Source of the DNA: Micromonospora citrea
GTDB taxonomy: Bacteria > Actinomycetota > Actinomycetes > Mycobacteriales > Micromonosporaceae
Assembly (NCBI RefSeq): GCF_900090315.1
Contig: NZ_FMHZ01000002.1
Location: 1,590,501-1,654,500 of the forward strand
Length of the DNA stretch: 64,000 nt
Direction: 5' to 3'
The notes under the pieces were generated by a model. That model saw nothing but the letters and a program-made list of their open reading frames with translations. It was not told where the DNA came from and did not search any database. The position numbers and the translations under genes are program-made. Position 1 is the first letter of the stretch, and every line of letters begins with the position of its first letter. Shown piece by piece: positions 17,471 through 26,514 of the stretch.

Positions 17471-19611
17471 GCGTCGTCCACCTGCGCCGCGCGCGGACCA
17501 GCCTGGTGCTCGACGCGCGCGGCCCGGCGCTGCCCCGGGTGACGCACTGGGGCGCCGACCTCGGCCCGGTACCGCCCGGCGACCTGCCCGCACTCGTCGA
17601 CGCCACCGTCGCGCCGGTCGTGCCGAGCAGCTTCGACGCCCCGACCGTGCTCTCCCTGCTGCCCGAGGCGTCGGCCGGCTGGAGCGGCCGGCCGGCGCTG
17701 GCCGGGCACCGCGACCGCGCCGCCTGGTCCACCGCCTTCCGCCTCGACTCCCTCGACGTCGGCGACGACGATCCGGCCGCGCCGGCCCGGGTCACCGTCC
17801 GGGCGTCCGACGCCGACGCCGGGCTGTCGCTGACCGTCGAGGTCACCCTCGACCCGACCGGGCTGGTGCTGCTGCGGCACCGGCTGCGCAACGACGGCGC
17901 CACCGCGTACGAGCTGCGCGAGCTGACCCCGGTGCTGCCGGTGCCGGCGGTCGCCACCGAGCTGCTCGACCTGACCGGCCGGTGGTGCCGGGAACGGTCG
18001 CCGCAGCGGCACCCGTGGCCGATGGGCGCGTGGGTGCGGGAGGGCCGGCACGGCCGCACCGGGCACGACGCGACCCTGCTGCTGGTCGCCGGCACGGCCG
18101 GGTTCGGCTTCGGGCACGGCGAGGTGTGGGCGGTGCACACCGCGTGGAGCGGCGACCACGTGACCTTCGCCGAGCGCCGGCCGACGGGCGAGGCCACACT
18201 CGGCGGCGGCGAACTGCTCGCCCCCGGCGAGGTGCTGCTCGCCCCCGGCGCGGAGTACGCGACCCCGCTGCTGTACGCGGTCTTCTCCGACGTCGGGCTG
18301 GACGGGCTCAGCGACGTACTGCACACCCACCTGCGCGCCCGGCCGCAGCACCCGGCCACCCCGCGCCCCGTCACCCTCAACGTCTGGGAGGCGGTCTACT
18401 TCGACCACGACCTGGACCGGCTCCGCGCCCTCGCCGACCACGCGGCGGAGGTCGGCGTGGAACGCTTCGTGCTCGACGACGGGTGGTTCCGGGGCCGCCG
18501 CCACGACCTCGCCGGCCTCGGCGACTGGTACGTCGACGACGCGGTCTGGCCGGACGGCCTGCATCCGCTCATCGACCACGTACGCGGGCACGGCATGCAG
18601 TTCGGGCTCTGGGTCGAACCGGAGATGGTCAATCCCGACTCGGAGTTGTTCCGTGCCCACCCCGAGTGGGTGCTCGCGGCGCCCGGCCGACTGCCGCCGG
18701 AGTGGCGGCACCAGCAGGTGCTCGACGTGGCGCACCCGGCCGCGTACGCCTATCTGCTGGAGCGGCTCGACGACCTGCTCACCACGCATCCCGGCATCGG
18801 CTACCTCAAGTGGGACCACAACCGGGACCTCACCGAGGCGGGCCACCACGGCCGGCCCGGCGTGCACGAGCAGACCCTCGCCGTCTACCGGCTCCTCGAC
18901 GAGTTGCGCCGCCGCCACCCGGGCGTGGAGGTCGAGAGCTGCGCGTCCGGCGGCGCCCGGGTGGACCTGGAGATCCTGCGGCGCACCGACCGGGTCTGGG
19001 CCAGCGACTGCAACGACGCCCTGGAGCGGCTGGCGATCCAGCGCTGGACCGGCCTGCTGCTGCCGCCGGAGCTGGTCGGCAGCCACATCGGCCCCGAGCG
19101 CTCGCACACCACCCACCGGGTGCACGACCTGGGCTTCCGGGCGACCACCGCGCTCTTCGGCCACCACGGCATCGAGTGGGACATCGGCGCTATCGGCTTC
19201 GCGCAGCGCCGCGAACTGGCCGCCTGGGTGGCGCTGCACAAGCGGCTCCGCCCGCTGCTGCACGCCGGCCGGGTGGTCCGGGTCGACCACCCTGACCCGG
19301 CCGTCTGGGCGCACGGCGTGGTCGCCCACGACGGTTCCCACGCGGTGTACGCCGTGACCCGGCTGGCCACGTCGGTGGCCCAGGTGCCCGGGCCGGTCCG
19401 GCTCCCCGGCCTCGACCCCCGCCGGCGGTACGCGGTGCGCCCCGTCCCGGGCGTGCCGGAGCCCGCGACCCTCCAGCTCACCGAGCCGGGCTGGCTGGCC
19501 GACGGCGGGGTGACGCTCGGCGGCGCGGTGCTGGCGACCGTCGGGCTCCAGGTGCCGGCGCTGCACCCCGAGCAGTCCGTGCTGCTCGAACTCACCGCCG
19601 CCGACGAGTGA
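17467..19611 (+). CDS. GH36 alpha-galactosidase
   Basis: A 714-residue cytoplasmic alpha-galactosidase of family 36. The N-terminal beta domain is followed by the catalytic barrel, seen in FVLDDGWFRGRR, WVEPEMVNPDSEL, the nucleophile Asp in LKWDHNRDL near 459, ESCASGGARVDLEI near 493 and the acid/base region VWASDCNDALERL near 513, then SHIGPERSHTTHR. No signal peptide is seen. It is the last gene of the importer operon (ATGA overlap) and would release galactose from imported raffinose-type sugars. Immediately after its stop lies the remnant of a sigma factor, which suggests a past deletion. Confidence 0.93.
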   Translation: MSVVHLRRARTSLVLDARGPALPRVTHWGADLGPVPPGDLPALVDATVAPVVPSSFDAPTVLSLLPEASAGWSGRPALAGHRDRAAWSTAFRLDSLDVGDDDPAAPARVTVRASDADAGLSLTVEVTLDPTGLVLLRHRLRNDGATAYELRELTPVLPVPAVATELLDLTGRWCRERSPQRHPWPMGAWVREGRHGRTGHDATLLLVAGTAGFGFGHGEVWAVHTAWSGDHVTFAERRPTGEATLGGGELLAPGEVLLAPGAEYATPLLYAVFSDVGLDGLSDVLHTHLRARPQHPATPRPVTLNVWEAVYFDHDLDRLRALADHAAEVGVERFVLDDGWFRGRRHDLAGLGDWYVDDAVWPDGLHPLIDHVRGHGMQFGLWVEPEMVNPDSELFRAHPEWVLAAPGRLPPEWRHQQVLDVAHPAAYAYLLERLDDLLTTHPGIGYLKWDHNRDLTEAGHHGRPGVHEQTLAVYRLLDELRRRHPGVEVESCASGGARVDLEILRRTDRVWASDCNDALERLAIQRWTGLLLPPELVGSHIGPERSHTTHRVHDLGFRATTALFGHHGIEWDIGAIGFAQRRELAAWVALHKRLRPLLHAGRVVRVDHPDPAVWAHGVVAHDGSHAVYAVTRLATSVAQVPGPVRLPGLDPRRRYAVRPVPGVPEPATLQLTEPGWLADGGVTLGGAVLATVGLQVPALHPEQSVLLELTAADE

Positions 19612-19684
19612 CGCGGACGGCGGACGGCGGCGGGAAATTCCTCGCGCCAAGCAGCGCATCCGCGATTCGCGGGTCTCGTTCCGG

Positions 19685-20425
19685 ATGCCCGAGCCGGCCG
19701 ACCGGGAGGCGCGGTTGGCCGCCGTGCGGCACGTGCTCTACCTGATCTTCACCGAGGGGCACACCGCCAGCCTGGGCGCCGACCTGCGCCGGGTGGACCT
19801 GTCGGAGGAGGTGATCCGGCTGACCCGGGCCCTGCGCGCCCGCCTGCCCCATGACGCCGAGGTCGCCGGGCTGCTCGCGCTGATGCTGCTCACCGACGCC
19901 CGCGCCGCCGCCCGGACCGGGCCCTCGGGCGAGCTGATCTCCCTGGCCGACCAGGACCGCAGCCGCTGGGACGCGGCGGCGATCGCCGAGGGCGTCGCCC
20001 TGGTCACCTGGGCGCTGCCGCGCGGGCCGGTCGGGCCGTACCAGCTCCAGGCGGCCATCGCCGCGCTGCACGACGAGGCGCCCAGCACCGCGCAAACCGA
20101 CTGGTCGCAGATCCTCGCCCTGTACGAGGTGCTGGAACGATCCTCCGGCAACCCCGTCGTCTCCCTCAACCGGGCGGTGGCGACCGCGATGGTGCACGGC
20201 CCGGCCGCCGGCCTGGCGGCGCTCGACGCGCTGGACGCCGATCCCCGGCTCGCGGGGCACCACCGGCTGCCCGCTGCCCGGGCGCACCTGCACGAGATGG
20301 CCGGCGACCGGGAACGGGCGGTGGCCGCGTACCGGGCCGCCGCCGCCCTGACCACGAGCCTGCCGGAGCAGCGGTACCTGACGATGCGCGCCGCCCGCCT
20401 CGCCGCCGCCCCGACCGCACGCTGA
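19685..20425 (+). pseudogene. 5'-truncated ECF sigma factor (SigJ/ECF41-like, DUF6596 part only)
   Basis: The 246 residues from the ATG match only the C-terminal half of large ECF sigma factors of the YlaC/DUF6596 type: ARLAAVRHVLYLIFTEGH, the QLQAAIAALHDEA block, ALYEVLERSSGNPVVSLNRAVA and the C-terminal helical repeats. The family is normally about 400 residues with sigma regions 2 and 4 at the N terminus; these are absent. The same frame continues upstream of the ATG with RAKQRIRDSRVSFR (from about 19643), which is the family's conserved link after region 4. The frame then runs straight into the 3' end of the alpha-galactosidase gene. So a deletion seems to have removed the promoter-recognition half. 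A shortened product with a new role cannot be excluded. Confidence 0.75.
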
Positions 20426-20449
20426 CGCGGCACGGCGGCGCGCGCCGCC

Positions 20450-20479
20450 GGTGGCCGGGCCGGCGCGGGCCCGGCCACC
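20450..20479. terminator. Bidirectional terminator
   Basis: A 12-bp G/C stem (20450-20461 with 20468-20479) and a 6-base loop lie between the convergent sigma remnant and the mannanase gene. Confidence 0.65.
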
Positions 20480-20496
20480 GACGGCGCCCCTCGCCC

Positions 20497-21852
20497 TCAG
20501 CGCGCGGCGCAGGTCACCGCGGGCGTGGCGTTGGTGCCGTTCCAGCTAGCGATGAAGCCGAAGCTGGTGCTGGCCCCGGCGCCCAGCCGACCGTTCCAGT
20601 CGACGTTGCGCGCGGTGTACGACGATCCGCTGCCGCTCACCGTGGCGTTCCACGCCTGGCTGACCGACTGGCCGTTCGCGAAGGTCCACGTCGTCGTCCA
20701 GCCGGTGATCGCGGCGGAGCCGGCGGTCACCTTCACCTCGCCCTGGAAGCCGCCCTGCCACTGGTTGACCACCGTGTACGTCGCGGTGCACCCGCCCGGC
20801 GGCGGCGTGGTCGGTGGCGGCGTGGTGGGCGGCGGCGTGGTGGGCGGCGGAGTCGTCGGCGGGGTGCTGCCGAAGACGGTCGCCTCCCTCGCGGTCGCCC
20901 TGATGCCGTTGGCGCCGTTGAAGATCCGCTGACCCCAGGTGGTCAGCCTGGCGGGGTCGAAGTTGGTGACCATGTCGAGGTATTCGACGCCACCGCCGTT
21001 GCCGCTCCACGACCAGCCCAGGTAGCCGATCCCGTTGGCCTGCGCGTACGACAGGATGGCGTCCTCGTCGGGGTTGCCGTCGGAGTGGTCGAAGCCGAAC
21101 TCGCCGACCACGATCGGCAGTCTGGCGGCGCGGAACCGGCCCAGGTAGTCGCTGACCTCGGCGGCGGTGTCGAAGACGCCGTACATGTGGATGGAGAACA
21201 CGGTGTTGCGGTCGGGGTCGGCGGCGAACACCGAGGCGGCGTTGTCGCGCATGGTGAACGACCAGTCCTGGCCCCAGTTGGGCGCGTCCACCATGATCGT
21301 GTGGTCCAGCCCGGCGGCGCGCAGCCGCTTCACGGCGTTCGAGGTGTCGGTGGCCCAGGTGCCGTAGCCCTGGTTGCCGTACGGCTCGTTGCCGATGTTG
21401 ACGATGACGTACTTCTCCTGGCCGGCGAGGGCGGCGGAGACGCTCAGCCAGTAGTCGACGGCCTGGTCCAGGGTGGCCGCCCCGCTCTGCTCGCCGTAGC
21501 CGGTGGTGTCGTGCACCTCCAGCACGCAGATCAGCCGGTTGGCCTTGCACAGGGAGACGACGTTGGCGACGTCGGCGGTGTCGTTCTTCGCCCATCGCTG
21601 GCCGCTGGCCAGCACCACCCGCACGGCGTTCGCGCCGAGCGCCTTGATGTCGGCGAAGGAACCGGTCTGCTGCTGGTACCAGGTGTGCGCGTGGTTGACG
21701 CCGCGCATGACGAACTCGTTGCCGTTGGCGTCGTAGAGCCTGCCGTCGGCGACGGAGAAGCCGGTCGCGGCCCGCGCGGGCTGCCCGAACGCCAGCACGG
21801 CGACCAGCAGCGCGAGCAGGGCCGCACCGGCGGCGGAGAGTCGTTTCTTCAT
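20497..21852 (-). CDS. Secreted GH5 endo-beta-mannanase with CBM2
   Basis: A 451-residue exported enzyme. A signal peptide (MKKRLSAAGA to ARAATG, about 1-32) is followed by a GH5 barrel. The RGVNHAHTWY segment near 50 resembles subfamily 8 mannanases; the acid/base Glu is in NIGNEPYG and the nucleophile in VVGEFGFD. A linker of TTPPP repeats (about 325-350) joins a C-terminal family 2 carbohydrate-binding module with the usual flanking cysteines (GGCTATY and PAVTCAAR) and tryptophans. It would cut mannan or related plant polysaccharide outside the cell while bound to cellulose. Substrate choice between mannan and glucan is inferred from motif likeness. It is a single gene with its own promoter. 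Confidence 0.88.
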   Translation of the reverse strand: MKKRLSAAGAALLALLVAVLAFGQPARAATGFSVADGRLYDANGNEFVMRGVNHAHTWYQQQTGSFADIKALGANAVRVVLASGQRWAKNDTADVANVVSLCKANRLICVLEVHDTTGYGEQSGAATLDQAVDYWLSVSAALAGQEKYVIVNIGNEPYGNQGYGTWATDTSNAVKRLRAAGLDHTIMVDAPNWGQDWSFTMRDNAASVFAADPDRNTVFSIHMYGVFDTAAEVSDYLGRFRAARLPIVVGEFGFDHSDGNPDEDAILSYAQANGIGYLGWSWSGNGGGVEYLDMVTNFDPARLTTWGQRIFNGANGIRATAREATVFGSTPPTTPPPTTPPPTTPPPTTPPPGGCTATYTVVNQWQGGFQGEVKVTAGSAAITGWTTTWTFANGQSVSQAWNATVSGSGSSYTARNVDWNGRLGAGASTSFGFIASWNGTNATPAVTCAAR

Positions 21853-21990
21853 GGCCTTCCTCAAGGGAGGACCCCCGCTGCCCAGGAGGGGGTGGGACGT
21901 CACAGGGGGATGGCGGCTGCAGCCCGACAGCCGCCGCCCGGCTCTCGGCCGCGCACGGATCAGCGTAGGCCGATCCTTCCGGCCACGCAA

Positions 21991-22002
21991 TGAACCGGTT
22001 AA
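21991..22002. promoter_or_regulatory. Candidate LacI-type operator before mannanase
   Basis: TGAACCGGTTAA, with the perfect core AACCGGTT, lies about 140 bp upstream of the mannanase start and about 90 bp upstream of the divergent oxidoreductase. Palindromes with this core are common LacI-family sites. No regulator gene is adjacent, so this is a weak call. Confidence 0.3.
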
Positions 22003-22090
22003 GGAGCGTGGGCGGGGACCCCGGACGGGATGGTTGACCCGCCCCGGTCGGGGTATCCGGGGATGATCCGCCCAGGTCGGAAGGAGCGCC

Positions 22091-23053
22091 ATGGTCAAGG
22101 TCGGTTACACCCTGATGTGTGAGCAGGCCGGCCCCAAGCAGCTGGTCGACTACGCGGTGCGGGCGGAGGCGGCCGGCTTCGACCAGCTCGTCGTCTCCGA
22201 CCACTACTACCCCTGGCTCGACTCGCAGGGCCACTCCCCGTACGCCTGGTCGGTGCTCGGCGCCGTCGCGCACGCCACCGGCCGGGCGGAGCTGATGTCC
22301 TTCGTGACGTGCCCGATCCGCCGCTACCACCCGGCGGTGGTGGCGCAGAAGGCCAGCACCGTCGGGGTCCTCTCCGACGGCCGGTTCACCCTCGGCCTGG
22401 GCGCGGGCGAGAACCTCAACGAGCACGTGGTGGGCGGCTGGCCGCACGTGCAGCAGCGGCACGAGATGTTCGAGGAGGCGCTCCAGATCATCCGGCCCCT
22501 GCTCAACGGGGAGACCTTGACCTTCTCCGGCAACCACTACGACGTGCCCGACGCGTACGTCTGGGACCGCCCGGAACGCCCGGTGCCGGTGGCCGTGGCC
22601 GCCTCCGGCCGGCAGTCGGCCACCCTCGCGGCCGAGTACGGCGACGGCATCGTCGCCACCGAACCGGACCCGCACATCATCGAGATGTACGACGACGCGG
22701 GCGGCGCCGGAAAGCCCCGCTACGGGCAGGTGGCCATCTGCTACGGCCGGGACGAGGCGGAGTGCCGCAAGATCGTGCACGACCAGTTCCGCTGGTTCGG
22801 GATGGGCTGGAAGGTCAACGCGGACCTGCCCGGGCCGGAGTCGTTCGCCGCCGCCACCCAGTTCGTCCGCGAGGAGGACGTGGCCGAGGGGATCTCCTGC
22901 GGGCCCGACGTGGACCGCCACGTCGAGGCGTTCAAGAAGTTCGTCGACGCGGGCTTCACCCACGTGGCGATCGTGCAGGTCGGCGGCGAGACGCAGCCGA
23001 TGTTCCTGGAGTGGGCGCAGGAGCAGCTGCTGCCACGGCTGCGCGAGCTGTGA
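22091..23053 (+). CDS. F420-dependent LLM-class oxidoreductase
   Basis: A 320-residue luciferase-like flavin-fold enzyme. It begins VKVGYTLMCEQAGPKQLVDYA and shows the LLM barrel pattern: SDHYYPWLDSQGHSPYAWSVLGA, the FVTCPIRRYHPAVVAQKASTV strand, and LGLGAGENLNEHVVG. It closely follows the F420-dependent TIGR03557 type rather than FMN enzymes. The substrate is unknown. AGGAGCGCC lies just before the ATG. Its stop overlaps the GTG of the following alpha/beta hydrolase (GTGA), so the two are co-translated and may act in one pathway. Confidence 0.88.
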   Translation: MVKVGYTLMCEQAGPKQLVDYAVRAEAAGFDQLVVSDHYYPWLDSQGHSPYAWSVLGAVAHATGRAELMSFVTCPIRRYHPAVVAQKASTVGVLSDGRFTLGLGAGENLNEHVVGGWPHVQQRHEMFEEALQIIRPLLNGETLTFSGNHYDVPDAYVWDRPERPVPVAVAASGRQSATLAAEYGDGIVATEPDPHIIEMYDDAGGAGKPRYGQVAICYGRDEAECRKIVHDQFRWFGMGWKVNADLPGPESFAAATQFVREEDVAEGISCGPDVDRHVEAFKKFVDAGFTHVAIVQVGGETQPMFLEWAQEQLLPRLREL

Positions 23054-23907
23054 GGACCTCGCCGACCCGGCGGCCCCGGCCGACCCCGCCCGGCAGGTTC
23101 GGCCCGGCCGAGCTGCGCCTCGCGCTGGCCGCGCCCCGCCCGGCCGCCGGCCTGACCAGCGAGTGGCGGCTCGTCGACGGGCTCCGTACGCACACCCGCC
23201 GCACGGCCGACCCGGGCACCGGCGGCACGCCGGTCGTCCTGGTGCACGGGCTGGCGGTGTCGCACCGCTACCTGACCCCGCTCGCCCTGGCGCTGGCCGA
23301 CACCCACCCCGTGTACGCGCCGGACCTGCCCGGCTTCGGGCTCACCGAGCGCCCCGGCACGGCGTACGACGTGCTCCGGCACGCCGACCACCTGGCCGCC
23401 TGGCTCGCCGCGTACCGGATGCCGCCGGCCTGCCTGGTCGGGCACTCGTTCGGCGCGGAGGTCGTGGCGGCGCTGGCCGCGCGGCACCCCGACGCGGTCC
23501 GGGCCGTGGTGCTCGCGGGGCCGACCAGCGACCCGGCCGCCCGCTCCCGGCGCGGGCAGTTCGGGCGCTGGCTGGTGGACACGCTGCGCGAGGCGCCGTT
23601 GCAGGCGCCGATCCTGCTCCGCGACGTCGTCGACGCCCGCCCCTGGCGGGTGCATGCCACGCTGTCGCACTCGGTACGCAACGGCGTCGAGGCGGACCTG
23701 GTCCGGATCGCCGCGCCCACGCTCGTGGTCACCGGCTCCCGCGACCCGGTAGTACCGGCGTCCTGGCGCTCGCAGGTGACCCGACTGGTGCCGCGGGCCC
23801 GCGCGGTGACCGTGCCGGGCGCCGCGCACAACGTCGCCACCACCGCACCGGCGCAGGTCGCCGACGCGATCCGTGCCCTTCTCGCCCCGTCGCTGACGAA
23901 CAGGTGA
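23050..23907 (+). CDS. Alpha/beta-fold hydrolase
   Basis: A 285-residue serine hydrolase. The N-terminal 50 residues are basic and proline-rich; the fold starts at VVLVHGLAVSHRYL with the oxyanion-hole HG. The nucleophile elbow is GHSFGAE near 133, the acid is in the VVTGSRDPVVP strand near 230 and the catalytic His in PGAAHNVATTAP near 258. The GTG start overlaps the stop of the oxidoreductase. The substrate is unknown. Confidence 0.88.
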   Translation: MRTSPTRRPRPTPPGRFGPAELRLALAAPRPAAGLTSEWRLVDGLRTHTRRTADPGTGGTPVVLVHGLAVSHRYLTPLALALADTHPVYAPDLPGFGLTERPGTAYDVLRHADHLAAWLAAYRMPPACLVGHSFGAEVVAALAARHPDAVRAVVLAGPTSDPAARSRRGQFGRWLVDTLREAPLQAPILLRDVVDARPWRVHATLSHSVRNGVEADLVRIAAPTLVVTGSRDPVVPASWRSQVTRLVPRARAVTVPGAAHNVATTAPAQVADAIRALLAPSLTNR

Positions 23908-23911
23908 TCAC

Positions 23912-24031
23912 ATGCGCATCGGCAACACGGAGATCCGACCCGCCGGCGGCGGCCTCGGCTGCCTCCTGATGATCCTCTTCTCGATCGTCGCCTCGGTCGT
24001 CCTGACCGTCCTGCTCAACCTGCTCCTGTAA
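23912..24031 (+). CDS. 39-residue single-helix membrane peptide
   Basis: A short frame, MRIGNTEIRPAGGG followed by a hydrophobic helix (LGCLLMILFSIVASVV and on to LLNLLL), ends at TAA. It starts 4 bases after the stop of the hydrolase gene and has an AGGTG site before the ATG. The clean soluble-then-membrane layout and G/C third positions support a real gene. Function unknown. Confidence 0.6.
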   Translation: MRIGNTEIRPAGGGLGCLLMILFSIVASVVLTVLLNLLL

Positions 24032-24133
24032 CCACCGCCCGCCGATCCCACCCCGCCCTCTGTGGCCCCACCGCGCGCTCGCGGTCACCGCACGAGACCT
24101 TGGTAGGACCGGGCCCCGGGCCGACGACCGGGC

Positions 24134-24937
24134 TCAGGCCGGGTCGAGGGCCAGGTCTGCGACGACCGGGTAGTGGTCGGAGGCGTACTCGGCGTCGCCG
24201 CCCCGCACCACCCGGCAGTCTCGCACCCGCGCCGCGAGCGGCGCGGTGCCGAGCAGGTAGTCCAGCCGCATTCCGGAGAACTCCGCCCCGCCGCCGTGCC
24301 GGGTCGGCGCGGTCAGGCCGGCGTCGGGGGTGCCGGCCGCCGCGTACAGGTCGACCAGGCCGGCGGCGAGCAGCCGGGCCACCGCGCGGGTGTCCACCGT
24401 CCGCCCGTCCCGGCGCAGGTGACGACGACGGTACGCGGCGGGGAGCCGGGCGATCCGGTCGGTGTGGTCGGCGACCGGGTCGAGGGTGTTCAGGTCCCCG
24501 GCCAGCAGCCCCAGCTCGCCCGGCGCGCGGCGCAGCGCGGCGGCGACCCAGCCCGCCTCGACGCGCCGCCGCAGGCCCGAGTACGGGTCCAGGTGGACGC
24601 TCAGCACGGTCAGCGGGCCGGCGTCGGTCGGCACGGTGACCCGTTGCGCGGCGTGGTGGAACGGCCGGCGCACCCGGGCGGCGGCGAGGGCGCGCAGCGG
24701 CGGTCGGAGCAGCACCGCCACCGGCTGCCCGAGGCAGGACCGGGCCAGGTGGGCGGTCATCCCCACCCGGCCCGCGAAGTCCGCGAGCGTGTCGCCCGAG
24801 TCGAAGTTCCGCAACTCCTGCAGGGCCAGCACGTCGGGCCGCTGCTCGGCGACGACCCGCACCAGCCGGTCGCGGCGGTCGGCGCCGCCGGAGTCCCGCC
24901 CGCCGGTCCGGATGTTCCAGGTCATCACCCGCAGCAT
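24134..24937 (-). CDS. Endonuclease/exonuclease/phosphatase-family protein
   Basis: A 267-residue metal-dependent phosphoesterase of the EEP family. Signature motifs appear in order: MTWNIRTGG at the start, LALQELRNFDSGD near 40 (metal-binding Glu), VLSVHLDPYSG, AGDLNTLD near 142, and SDHYPVVADL near 255 with the catalytic His. There is no signal peptide, so it is probably cytoplasmic. The gene begins 8 bases after the PAP2 stop on the same strand and likely belongs to that operon. The substrate could be nucleic acid or a phospholipid head group. Confidence 0.88.
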   Translation of the reverse strand: MLRVMTWNIRTGGRDSGGADRRDRLVRVVAEQRPDVLALQELRNFDSGDTLADFAGRVGMTAHLARSCLGQPVAVLLRPPLRALAAARVRRPFHHAAQRVTVPTDAGPLTVLSVHLDPYSGLRRRVEAGWVAAALRRAPGELGLLAGDLNTLDPVADHTDRIARLPAAYRRRHLRRDGRTVDTRAVARLLAAGLVDLYAAAGTPDAGLTAPTRHGGGAEFSGMRLDYLLGTAPLAARVRDCRVVRGGDAEYASDHYPVVADLALDPA

Positions 24938-24945
24938 CGCCGGCG

Positions 24946-26436
24946 TCAGTCCACCCGGGCGGCCTTGGCCAGCTCGTCGTCCAGGGTGTGCACGTCCTCG
25001 GACTCGATGCTGGGCCGGTTTCCCTCCCGCAGGTCCTCGTTGGGGCGGACCACCCAGTAGAGCAGCCCGACCCAGAGGGCGGTGAGGATGATCGCGCCCA
25101 TGAAGTCGGTCGGGTGGTGCATCCCCCGGTACATGCGGGAGATCGCCACGCCGGTCGGCATCACCACCGCCAGCGCCACGAAGACCCACCGCCACCACCG
25201 GTCCGTACGCGGAAAGACGATCACCGCGATGGCCACCCAGACGCAGAGGGTGGCGGCGATGTGGCCGGACGGGAACGAGGAGGTCGGCATCGGGCCGTCG
25301 AGGTTGCCCACCGGCGGCCGCGGCCGGTCGACGGCCGCCGCGGCGGCGAGGAAGAGGCTCAGCTCGCCGAACATGGTCAACGCCACGAACAGCACCGGCC
25401 GCCAGCGCCGCCACACGGCCAGCACGAGCGGGCAGAAGACCAGCGAGATGAGCAGGATCGCGTGGGTGTCGCCGACCTTGCTCCACCAGTAGCTGAAGTC
25501 GTCCCTGCCCGGGGTGCGGTGCTCGGCGAACCACCGTGGCACGTCGGTGTCGAGGGTGGCGAAGAAGGTGCCGCCGGCGTGGTAGCTGACGAACATGCCG
25601 AAGCCGTACAGCGCGCCGAGGACGAGCACCCAGCCGACGACCAGCTCGAACACGGCGGCCCGGGGGTGCGGCAGCAGGTGCGCCTCGTCGGGGGCGGGCG
25701 CCACGTCGTGCGCGGCCTCCGGTTCCAGTCCCTCGGTCAGCGCCGGCACCGGCCGGCCCCGCTCCAGCCGCCACAGCCGGAAGGCGTACGCGGTGACGCC
25801 GAGCCAGGCGGCGCCGAGCAGCCAGGCCCCGACCACGTCGGAGAGGAAGTGCACGCCCAGCGCGATCCGGGTCAGGCCGATCAGGAACACGACGGTGGCG
25901 ACCAGGGCGATCGCGGGCTTGCGCCAGCGACGCGACATGGCCGGCAGGAAGACCAGCAGCAGCGCCCCGTACGCGACCATCGAACCGAGGGCGTGCCCGC
26001 TGGGGAAGCTGTCCCCCGCGTAGCTGCCGATCGGCACGTCCACCTCGGGGCGCAGCCGGTCGACGAGCGTCTTGAGCGCCGGGTCGAGGATCAGCGCGCC
26101 GAGACCGGTGACGATGAGGAACACCGCGAGCCGGCCCTGCCGCCGGATCAGCAGGCCGACCACCGCGACCGACACCAGCCAGATGATGACCGCCCGGCCG
26201 CCCAGGTCGGTGAGCGCGTTGAGCACGGTCACCAGCGGCCCGTGCGGCGCGACCAGGTCGTTGAGCCAGGCGGCCACGCCGTGGTCGACGTCGTAGAGCG
26301 GGGTCCACCTGGTCCGGACCAGGACGAGGAGCACCCCGAAACCGACCCCGGCGCCCAGTACGACCGCCAGGCCGGCGAGCGTCCGTTCGGTGAAGTGACC
26401 CAGGGGTCGTCGCAACGCCTCTTTGACCGCGCCCAC
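24946..26436 (-). CDS. Double PAP2 phosphatase membrane protein
   Basis: A 496-residue membrane protein holding two complete PAP2 (lipid phosphatase) domains in tandem. Domain one shows KTLVDRLRP near 128, SFPSGHALG near 145 and RIALGVHFLSD near 195. Domain two shows VDRPRPPVGN near 365, SSFPSGHIAAT near 385 and SRMYRGMHHPTDF near 432. All catalytic His and Arg residues are present in both. About ten membrane helices are predicted. The family removes phosphate from isoprenyl or diacylglycerol phosphates. The neighbourhood (EEP, YihY, diacylglycerol kinase) fits lipid turnover. The duplication within one chain is unusual. Confidence 0.9.
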   Translation of the reverse strand: MGAVKEALRRPLGHFTERTLAGLAVVLGAGVGFGVLLVLVRTRWTPLYDVDHGVAAWLNDLVAPHGPLVTVLNALTDLGGRAVIIWLVSVAVVGLLIRRQGRLAVFLIVTGLGALILDPALKTLVDRLRPEVDVPIGSYAGDSFPSGHALGSMVAYGALLLVFLPAMSRRWRKPAIALVATVVFLIGLTRIALGVHFLSDVVGAWLLGAAWLGVTAYAFRLWRLERGRPVPALTEGLEPEAAHDVAPAPDEAHLLPHPRAAVFELVVGWVLVLGALYGFGMFVSYHAGGTFFATLDTDVPRWFAEHRTPGRDDFSYWWSKVGDTHAILLISLVFCPLVLAVWRRWRPVLFVALTMFGELSLFLAAAAAVDRPRPPVGNLDGPMPTSSFPSGHIAATLCVWVAIAVIVFPRTDRWWRWVFVALAVVMPTGVAISRMYRGMHHPTDFMGAIILTALWVGLLYWVVRPNEDLREGNRPSIESEDVHTLDDELAKAARVD

Positions 26437-26514
26437 GGCAGCCTCCCTCTCGCCTCTGGCGTGCCGCAGTACCCGATCGACGCTCCGCGTACACCGGGGG
26501 GTGTCCGAAGCGGA

